DNA from: Pollenia angustigena
Taxonomy: Eukaryota > Arthropoda > Insecta > Diptera > Polleniidae
NCBI GenBank assembly: GCA_930367215.1
Contig: OV884060.1
Span: 212,291,253 to 212,355,252 of the forward strand
Length of the DNA stretch: 64,000 nucleotides
Direction of reading: 5' to 3'
Shown here: positions 56,222-64,000 of the stretch, one piece after another
Numbering within the stretch: the first letter of the stretch is position 1
Layout: each line of letters opens with the position of its first letter
Position numbers and translations under genes: made by a program
The notes under the pieces: generated by a model
Seen by the model: the letters and a program-made list of their open reading frames with translations, nothing else
Database searches by the model: none
Told to the model about the DNA's origin: nothing

Positions 56222-57165
56222 TTCGCTTTGTTTTTATACCCTCCACCACAATTAGTTGTGAAGAGGGTATATTAAGCTTGTCATTCCGTGTGAAACTTTT
56301 TTATTATTCATCTCAGACCCCATAAAGTATATATATTCTGGGTCCTTGAGTAATTCTAAGTCGATTTAGCCATGTCCGTCTGTCCGTCTGTTGAAAACAC
56401 GCTCACTTTCGAGCAACTCAAAAGAAATGAGCAAACTTGGTGCCAAATTGCTTGTAGTTATCCTAAGCAGTTTGGGATTGAAATCCAGCAAAATAGGTTT
56501 AGTAGGACCAGAGCTATGAATGAAAATGTGGAACCACCACCTAAAAAAATTGATAATTTTGTTACAAAAAATTAAATAAATGCTGAAACAAGGCACGGAA
56601 TGAGATAAGATTTTGCAAAAATTTGTTTTATTTGACTGGAAATAACGCTGCTACATTTCGTGAAGATCCGTCCATAATTTACCCTAAGCCCCATATAAAC
56701 ACTACTCCCGGAAAAGAGTTTAGTACGCCTAAAACCGTAAAAAATAACGCTAGCGTAACAAAATTTGGTACACCACAGTTTTTTAGGACTAGAAATAAAT
56801 TTCGTGAAGATCGGTAAATAATTTACCCTAGGCCCCATAGAAACCCTACTCCCGGAAAACAGTTTAGTACACCTAAAACCATAATTTATAATGCTATCAT
56901 AACAGAAATTGGTACGTCACAGTTTTAAAGGACTAGAAATGACGCTGTTAAATTTCGTAATGATCGGTCCATAATTTACCCCAGGCCCCATATAAACCCT
57001 ACTACCGGAAAACAGTTTAGTCGCCTAAAACCATAATTAACAACAAATTGTCACCGTTTAAGATAATAATAACATCATACAGATATTACTCCTTAAACAT
57101 TCGAACTGTCGGTGGAGGGTATCAAAGATTCGGCACAGCCGAATATAGCACTAACTTGTTCTTTA
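56222..57165 (+). repeat. Interspersed repeat with 'TATACCCTCCACCACAAT' start, nested
   Basis: Starts with ttataccctccaccacaatt and ends with ttcggcacagccgaatatag followed by cactaacttg. The end recurs inverted at 63308-63355 (gctatattcggctatgccga) and, in decayed form, inside the hATs at about 25137 and 54005. Contains a tandem block at 56635-57040. Class not established. Confidence 0.65.
56635..57040 (+). repeat. Tandem repeat, about 150-bp unit, about 2.6 copies
   Basis: Units share aatttcgt(g)a(a)gatc(g/c)gt, aatttacccyaggcccca, cccggaaaa(c/g)agtttag and the ttttaggactagaaat junction. Junctions are near 56790 and 56935. Confidence 0.8.
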
Positions 57166-57330
57166 TATTGTGTATTAAATTCATCTTTATATCTTTTATA
57201 CTTTCCCAGTTTGAACAGAATGTGTCTTCTTCTTTTCTAAGTAGTTAGAGCAAATCAAAAACTTTAAATGCGTTTATCACGAAATGGATTTTTTTGAGTT
57301 ATGCCGGTCTTGCAGCAAATGAGCGATATG

Positions 57331-58355
57331 TATGTAAAACCAAAAAAGCTTAAATATTTCAACAAATTATTACGAAATATTTATTTTTAAATAGGATTTT
57401 AGTTTCGAATAAATATTTACAGAATCGTTTGGAAGCCTTTTTCTAATTTTTTTTCAAGAAAATTTCAATGAGAACACACGTTTCCTTTCTACAGATGTTT
57501 GACTTTTTAGTCAAAGAACCATTTTAAAAGCTCTAGACACTTTCAGTTTTCTTAGCACTTCCTTCAAAACTCGTAATTCCTTTAAAAAAAATTATTTTCT
57601 TCGAATCGAATAAGCGTTTTCTTTATAAATAACTTTTGTCATCATCTTTTACAGAATCTAATCCGAAAAAATGTTTAATGCAGCTGCTCTGCATATAAAA
57701 TTATTAAATTTTTTGAAGCAAATGGGAACAAGTTTTTTTCGTTTTTATAAAATAAATCTGGGTCTTTAAACAAATTAAAAAGTCTGTAGATTTTGATTCT
57801 TCTTCTTTCAGAGCATTAAACATTGCCTTACTTATCGAATATGAATTGACATCTCTTTGGCAAAACTGTGTTAAGTCAGAAACTGTAGTTTTTTTGTTAT
57901 TTTAAACTGAAAAATATTCATTTGGTGTATTTCACAGACTTTTTCCTAAGAGCAGATGATAACGATTAGAAGCAGTTGTACTAGACTAAAGTGATTTAAA
58001 CCAAACCAAAGAGAAAAAGAAATTAATTAAGGCCAATCAAAATCTCGAAATGCGTTTTTTTTTTTTTTTTTTTTTTTTTGACTAGGACCTTTTTGCCTAA
58101 TGGCTAAGATCTATTTCATGACACAACTTATTTTTAATGATATCAGCAGTAAAGTTGCCATAATTAAATTTTAAAAAAATCACGGGACACAAATTTCCCG
58201 CGATTTTTTCCCCGAAAAATGTGCGGAATCCCGGAAAATCCCGTATGAAAAACACTACTTGTTTCTTATTAAAATTTTAAAAATATCTGCTTATTTTCCC
58301 TCAGCTGTTGCTTTTTTATCATTTCTTCAAAGCAAATATTCTGCTAAATTCTACA
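57331..58355. other. Unannotated AT-rich stretch
   Basis: A 25-T run lies at 58055-58079, followed by tttcccgcgattttttcccc and cccggaaaatcccg (58190-58245), similar to the ends of the 15400-16888 hAT. Otherwise nothing recognised. Confidence 0.45.
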
Positions 58356-58572
58356 TCAAGTAGCCACAGCCATATTATGGTTGGCTCCGAACATGTTATG
58401 GTTAATAATAGCAATAATATGTTAACCACTAATAAAAGTATGGTTGTTTTGCAATCATAACATGTTAACTCTTGGAAAAAAGGAAAATTTTAATCAAAAC
58501 CATACAATTATAATTAATTAGTTGTGAACAAATTAATGTTATTATTAACCATAATATGGTTGTGGCTTCTTG
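58356..58572. mobile_element. MITE with TCAAGNAGCCACANCCATATTATGG termini
   Basis: Imperfect TIRs tcaagtagccacagccatat and (reverse complement) tcaagaagccacaaccatat. Internal ccataatatgg/catgttaac motifs recall the element at 37874-38882. 217 bp. Confidence 0.65.
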
Positions 58573-58977
58573 ACGGCAAACTAATTTAACCATAATATGA
58601 TTGCCAGTGACAATAATATGGTTAAATTAACCATAATATGTTTAAACATTTGTCGTTAAAAATAGTTTTGTTGGAGGTGATCATATACAAACAGAAAAAT
58701 AAAAAAAAATGTTTTTTTCCATTTTTTGTGGTTGACGTTTTTTTGGAAATAGCCATATGCCAATTTTTATGAAATTGAGTTTTTGATGCAATCTTGTTCT
58801 ACATCCAAAAAGACGTCGCCTGACAAAATATTGTAGGCGAATTCGACTTCGTTGCTCCAAAAATTGAATTGAAAAAAATCATTTTTATATTGCAAGTGAT
58901 AGCAGAGAAAAGTAGAAAAATGGCTCTCCTGTAAAATTTGGTTTTTGCAACATACGATAATTCCGCGCAAAGTGGTC

Positions 58978-59044
58978 GATGTATGTATTTTGCAGTGGGA
59001 AATTTGACATGTCAGATGACAAAAACATGTCGTGTATGGTCACC
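58978..59044 (-). mobile_element. Fragment of the TTAA piggyBac-like MITE
   Basis: Terminal 67 bp of the 42899-43504 family (reverse of ggtgaccatacacgacatgt), ending exactly at a TTAA (59045-59048). Confidence 0.8.
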
Positions 59045-59437
59045 TTAAAGCATACCGATCGACTCAGAATCACTTTCTGAGTCGAACTAACGATGTCCGT
59101 CTGGCTGTATGGCTGGCTGTCCATGTAACCTTGTGCGCAAAGTACAGGTTGCAATTTTGGAGATAATTTGATAATCTGGCACAAGGACCAAGCCTATTTA
59201 AAATGGGCCGAATCGTAGGATCACGAGGGGAGATAGGGGCAATTTCTGCCTCTCAGAAACTATCGAACCGATTTTAATGAAATTTAAAACATAGATAGAT
59301 CCATATTTATATGGACACATAAGCATAATTCTCCATGGGTCCCGAATAGGGTGCACTCTCGTAAATGTATTTTAAAATACTGTAGTGTAGGGTATTATAT
59401 AGTCGGGCTTGACCGACTGTACTTTCTTACTTGTTTT
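59045..59437 (+). repeat. Interspersed repeat, 'GACCGACTATACTTTC' family, copy 3 (5' truncated)
   Basis: Starts inside the family at ttaaagcataccgatcgact and continues through gatgtccgtctggctgtatg, gcgcaaagtacaggttgcaa and cacgaggggagataggggca to gaccgactgtactttcttac. Confidence 0.78.
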
Positions 59438-59478
59438 ATTTTGTATTTTTTTTCTTTTTATTTTTCAGTATTAAGCTA

Positions 59479-59695
59479 CGGTCACACTTATTAAATATTT
59501 GACCAAGTAAGCATAACTCCTACTTTTGTTAATAGCTAGTGCGATTTGTTATACATAACTGCTAGACAAAGCATTCAACTTTTTATTGTAGGATCTAGTA
59601 TTATAATCGAAATAAATATTAGAAGTAAAGGAAAATATATTTTGGTTTGCTTGTCGGTCATGGTTTTTTCGTCAAATATTTGCCAAGTGAGACCG
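59479..59695. mobile_element. MITE with CGGTCWCACTT termini, 5-bp duplication aagct
   Basis: TIRs cggtcacacttattaaatat and (reverse complement) cggtctcacttggcaaatat, then ttgac. Flanked by aagct on both sides, probably the target duplication. The right half of the same element persists at 9867-9900 in the inverted partner block, where it is cut by a mariner fragment. Confidence 0.7.
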
Positions 59696-59703
59696 AAGCT
59701 TTA

Positions 59704-60300
59704 GAAACAACATTTTGTGAGATTTAGTAGCCATATTAACGATTGAGAAATGATAAAAAATTGTTGAGTTTTATTTTGCTTGTAGTCAAAATTCAATTAT
59801 TTAAGCCCAAGGAATATTTCGAAAAATTTTTTGCACCATCACGAAATGAAATATGTAATCTAGTTGCTTGTTTTCAGTCATCGAAGACCGCAAGTGACTT
59901 ATTCTGAGTGAAAGACCGCGTGAAGCACGAAGCCAAGATAATATCGAACGAATTCAGGAGAGCTTAAATAAGAACCCTCAAACATCGACTCGTAAACGTA
60001 CCACTAAGCTACAATTGTCCAGAGGGCTATTCACTATTGCGAGTGAGTGATTGGTACTTTTCTATCGTTTGCACATTTCGTCAGCTCATTATTGGTTTGG
60101 CGCATATAATGGTAATTTCACCATGATATGCGCCAAACCAATAATGAGCGGACGATTTGTCTTTGACATGTTTTTTTCTTATCGCAAATCATTGCTATTA
60201 CATTTTCAAACAAAAAAAAAGGTAAAGCGGCTTAACTTTCCTTTTTTGCCCAACACGGATTCACACGGACTCGCCAAGTGACTTGCATGAAGTTATTTTT
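59704..60300 (+). pseudogene. Tc1/mariner-like transposase N-terminal remnant (copy 2)
   Basis: Inverse copy of 9240-9866. Readable pieces include PSRNEICNLVACF, and in another frame ARSQDNIERIQESL followed by NKNPQTSTRKRT, which continues the DUF4817-like helix-turn-helix pattern better than copy 1 does. Stops and frame changes throughout. Contains the hairpin at about 60084-60149. Confidence 0.6.
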
Positions 60301-61190
60301 TCCCAACTTCAAGCAAAAACTTTAAAGCCCATAATTAAAACGTCGGCAGTAACTTCAAATTCTCTCTCATTTCTTTCATTTTCTTTTGTTCTTATTTTTT
60401 TTTTTGTTTACAAAATGTATGAAATTGAATGAAAGTATAGGTGTGTTCCACAAGATCTCGGGCATGTTCGGACTAATGAGAGTAAAATTAAAATTACTCT
60501 CTAAATTTGCCGAAACTACACAAAATTGCTGGAACGCAAAAAACCATTTTTGCACTTCTTCAAATACTAATGCTGCTTACTTTTCAAATTAAGATCTATT
60601 TAAGTGATTTTAGACGTTTAAAAGTCATAACATAATAAAACCAAAAAATTTGCATCATTGTAATTTTTTAATATTGTTTTTTTTTTTATTAAAGATAAAG
60701 GAAAATATGTATGCAATAACGTTTTTACAACTTTAATTTTTTCACAAAAACCTAACATTTTGGTTTTTAATATGTTTTTTAATTAAAACTAAACATTTTC
60801 TTTTGCTTGTAAATTTCCTGAATTATTTATCAGTTTCATATGTAAACAAAAACAGCTGATTGTTTTTTCTTGTCCGAACTTACCCAAAGAAAAAGTTCGT
60901 GCAAATTTGTACAGGAAATGAAAAAAATTACTCTCTCAATTACTCTCTTAATTGCAAAAAAATTGTTATGTGGAACGCTTTTGGGTAACTTTGTGCAAGT
61001 TCGGACTGTTTCGTTATGCATGTGGAACAGAGCTTATGGTAGCATTATTAAGAGAATAATTGTATTTATGTGAGAGCATTAGAAAAAACGTCCTCAAAAT
61101 AAAATTGATTTTATTTCTCGACCGCATTCTCTGGCATAATTTTATGTCAAACTGCATGTAAAAAAACGTTCAGCCCCAGTTCTGTTTCAT
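60301..61190. other. Stretch with possible decayed inverted repeat
   Basis: gtgtgttccacaagatctcg (about 60441) and, inverted, gcatgtggaacagagctt (about 61018-61035), each close to a ttcggac motif, could be the ends of a decayed element of about 0.6 kb. An inner pair, ccgaacttacccaaag and ttttgggtaactttgtg, supports foldback. No coding recognised. Confidence 0.35.
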
Positions 61191-61305
61191 CATTAACATC
61201 GTTTTTTCAAAAGTTGTTTGTGTTTTTGACATATCGAACAACGAAAGGAACAAATAAAATACAATGGAGGGGCATAACAGTTATAACCATAATATCCTAC
61301 ACCTA

Positions 61306-61755
61306 TTTGGATCCGAAATTTGTATGGTTCCGAAGTCGACTTGGGTTCAAAATAGCCTACTTAATGGTATTTTCGGTTAGGTAGAGGTGGCAGTCGACTT
61401 TATTCGCCAGCTCACATAGACACTGAATGTCCGTTGCGATACCACTGCGCTTCCACTCATGCGTAATTAGATGTGTTGCATATTCTTAGAATACATGACG
61501 AGACCTAAAGTTCAATGCTGAATCCGAACGGCAAGATTTGAAGTGCTTTAGAACAGAAATTACTTTCACTGGTTCGTTCAAGCCAACCGCAAGTTGAGGA
61601 TGTTAAGAAATAATTATTTCTATTTGAAAAAAAAAATTTTTTTTTTTTTTTTTTTTTGGACGCTTGAGCCAGGAATCGAATCAGGGTCCTATCGGTTTCA
61701 GAGTTCACATCTTAGCTACTACACCACCAGCACTCACTACTCAATGGTATATAAA
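61306..61755 (-). mobile_element. tRNA-derived SINE-like repeat, copy B
   Basis: Minus-strand copy of 6957-7386, with the same A/B-box-like head (about 61673-61740 on the minus strand) and longer A/T tracts (about 61627-61657). Adjoins the mariner at 61786 as in the 6-7 kb block. Confidence 0.65.
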
Positions 61756-61785
61756 TACAAATAAAAATCTTTTTTAATGGTTATA

Positions 61786-62667
61786 TAGGGTGATTTTTTA
61801 AGAGCTATAGGAAAGTTTAAAAAAACCACATAAAATTCAGAAAAATGAATGAAATCTTTATTTGAATCGATAGTACGATCCATATAATTTAATGTGTGAA
61901 GATTATTTCATGCAAATGTTGACCGTGACTGCGCCTCAAATGGTCCCTCCGCTTAGTCCAATTTTGGCATACTCTCTCCAACATTTCGGTCGGTATCTCA
62001 TGAATAAATGCTTCAATGTCTTCCAATGCGTCAATTAAAACGGGCATGTGTGTATAGACATGAGCTTTAACATAGCCCCACAAAAAATAGTCTAAAGGCT
62101 TTAAATCGCACGATTTAGGCGGCCAATTGACCGGTCCCAACGTGAAATAAAATGTTCACCGAACTCGCCTCTCAATAAGTCCATTGTTAACCGTGCTGTG
62201 TGGCATGTGGCACCGTCTTGTTGAAATCACATGTTATGCAAGTCAAGCTCTTGCATTTTGGGCAAAAAAAAGTTGGATATCATCTCAGGGTAGCGCTTTC
62301 TATTCACAGTTACGTTACGATTCGCATCATCTTTGAAGAAGTACGGTCCAATGATGCCACCAGCCCATAAACCGCACCAAACTGTGACTTTTTCTGGATG
62401 CATCGGTAGCTCTTGTAATGCTTCTGGCTGATCTTTACCCATTGAGCTTCGTCGCTGAACACAAGAAGCGCGCGATGAACTTTCTTAATAGAGCACGCAT
62501 TTTGATAATAAAATTTAATAATTTGCAAGCGTTGTTCGTTTGTAAGACGATTCATCGTTAAATTATAGACCAAACTGAAGATGTTTGACAGTAAAACAAA
62601 ACACGAAACGTGCGTCAGCTGTTTAAACCAGTGTTGCCAAAAAGATAATAGCGAAGAAATCACCCGA
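61786..62667 (-). mobile_element. mariner-family element (DD41D type), internally deleted, copy 5
   Basis: Ends tagggtgattttttaagagc and (reverse complement of the other end) tcgggtgatttcttcgctat, flanked by TA (61784-61785 and 62668-62669). The transposase starts MNRLTNEQRLQIIKFYYQNA. The shared deletion joins HRALL to VFSDEA, and a further small deletion removes the FWLNG region. The C-terminal frame 61889-62140 reads GPVNWPPKSCDLKPLDYFLW, so the third catalytic aspartate region is present, and ends HLHEIIFTH. Confidence 0.9.
61889..62554 (-). pseudogene. mariner transposase pseudogene
   Basis: Minus-strand frames 62310-62717, 62227-62442 and 61889-62140 together cover the N-terminus, the HPEKVTVWCGLWAGG core, LPKMQELDLHNM and the C-terminal part. 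A tga follows the HNM residues (62224-62226) and frames change at the small deletion near 62438, so no complete product exists. Confidence 0.88.
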
Positions 62668-64000
62668 TAGAAGACCAATAAGAATAAAAATCTTTCACAA
62701 TGGTTACCAAAGACCAAAAAAAATTAATAATCTTTCATAATGTTTATGGCAGAACTATAATTTTCCGACTAATTTATAATTATTATCACCGGAACCATTT
62801 TTTTTTTTTATTTATTTTTTCCATAACCTTTTGGATATTTAAAAAATATTAACAGTTATTTCGGGTCCCTGATACAATGTTGTGTTTTTGGTGTTGTATG
62901 TACTTGGTGTATATTATCGACCCTACCGTTTACATGAATTCGTCAACAACAAAAAACCCGACAATGAAGTAAGAAAATGGTATATCAAAGCAAACGCATC
63001 TGGTACAATTAAAAATGATAAAAAAAAGACGTAAAAATATTACGAAGCAGTATAATTTAATAATTTAGGACAGTTTAAAAAGAAAACACTTTCGTTTAAG
63101 CATCAATTTTAAGTTAAAATTATCAATTTTTATGACGATATTCTTAAAAAACCCAAAATGTTCCTGTTTGACTTTGGTCTATGTCTATAATCAAAATATT
63201 CGGCTTAAATCTATGGATTCTGTATAGTTTACCGACGTAGCTCCATACAAAAAAAAGTACCTATGGAGATAGAAAATTGAAAAATAAGAAGAAAAAATTA
63301 AATAAAACAAGTAAGAGTGCTATATTCGGCTATGCCGAATCTTAAATACCCTTCACCATGGTTTGGAAAGAACAGAAGTTTATATATATGGATATCTAAA
63401 TATATGTAAGTATATATACATGTATATTATATAATATATATCTTTTAGTTTTATTTAATTATTTGCACATGTTTGCGTGCTATTAAATATATTAAAAGTT
63501 TAATTAATGAGCATTTCCATTTTATTTCACCGGTAAATTTCTCGATCGTGTCCGATTTCAATAAAATTTGGTGAGTGTGTAAAGTAGTATATGTGTGTAA
63601 GAAAAATGATTTTTTTTTTTTTTTTTTTTTGAAAACTGTGGCAACACTATACCTTTGAATAACTGAAAATTTTGGGTTAGCGACCTCACTCTAAAGTTCA
63701 TAACTTTTGTTGTGTAAAAGATATTAAAAAAATTCTTTTTGCATAAGAATGGTATAAAAATAGGGTTTTAGAAATTAAAAAAAAAAATAAAAAAAAAACT
63801 TTTTTATAAAAAAAAAAAATAAAAAAAAATTTAAAATTAAATTTTTGAAATGATTACCCCCTTTAATTTTTTTTATTTTTTTTATGCAAATAGCCACATA
63901 TGTTCTCTAACCACCCTGAAAATTTTAGAGTGGTAGCACTTAAACTTTTCAAGATATGTAGAGCTATGTAGTTACTACAATATACATTAGCGTGGCCGTT
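62668..64000. other. Unannotated stretch with repeat end
   Basis: 62675-62745 carries two aataatctttca/aaaaatctttca + atgg motifs also seen at 7630 and 61760. At 63308-63362, gtgctatattcggctatgcc begins an inverse-oriented copy of the repeat that ends at 57165. The last 250 bp are A- and T-rich homopolymer sequence. No gene recognised. Confidence 0.45.

Larger units (their letters stand above)
56151..57330. mobile_element. MITE with CATATCGCTCATTTGCT termini, interrupted
   Basis: TIRs catatcgctcatttgctaca and (reverse complement) catatcgctcatttgctgca, both continuing agac(t/c)ggcataactcaaaaa. Most of the interior is a different repeat (56222-57165). Confidence 0.8.

Noticed and set aside
58055..58079. 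Transcription terminator (poly-T)
   Set aside because: Simple homopolymer run with no adjacent polymerase III gene; many similar runs occur in the window.

Overview
The window looks like insect nuclear DNA, most likely from a fly (Diptera; a calyptrate such as a blowfly or house-fly relative is my guess from the style of the repeats, not proven). It is very AT-rich. I could recognise no intact cellular protein gene, rRNA or tRNA gene. Nearly all recognisable content is transposable-element sequence, so the annotation is mainly a stratigraphy of elements, defined by terminal inverted repeats (TIRs), target-site duplications (TSDs) and remnants of transposase or envelope reading frames.

Layout. 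0-6 kb: palindromic MITEs flanked by TTA/TAA and one copy of a long interspersed repeat. 6-10 kb: a deletion-derivative mariner, a tRNA-like SINE, a hAT element with a perfect TSD and a Tc1/mariner-like remnant; the same blocks recur in inverted order at 59.5-62.7 kb, where the hAT site is empty. 11.7-12.7 kb: a near-identical direct duplication of a tRNA-like SINE. 12.7-21.4 kb: an apparent 8.7-kb hAT element (8-bp TSD gttttaat) filled with younger insertions. 21.4-24 kb: hAT-like ends around a broken errantivirus-type env gene. 24-32 kb: hAT elements with perfect 8-bp TSDs, a decayed DUF4371-type hAT transposase and a large TTA-flanked MITE. 32-44 kb: small MITEs, an interspersed repeat split by another element, a 0.5-kb near-perfect palindrome, a second mariner and a TTAA-flanked piggyBac-like MITE.

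44.6-49.2 kb is the most notable region: a solo LTR (TSD atat) is split by a TTA-flanked MITE, which is split by a 3,635-bp Transib transposon. The Transib has a RAG1-core-like transposase, perfect 36-bp TIRs beginning CACAGAG and a 5-bp TSD (AGTCG). An uninterrupted copy of the host MITE at 14.07-14.42 kb shows the empty site. The transposase keeps residues matching the RAG1 DDE triad and zinc ligands, but is broken by two frame changes.

49.6-64 kb: a third mariner copy, a hAT with nine TATCGATA motifs holding a second hAT, more MITEs, tandem repeats, and the inverted partner of the 6-10 kb block. No operon or pathway organisation exists here; the elements relate to each other only by nesting, shared families and presumed cross-mobilisation by transposases encoded elsewhere.
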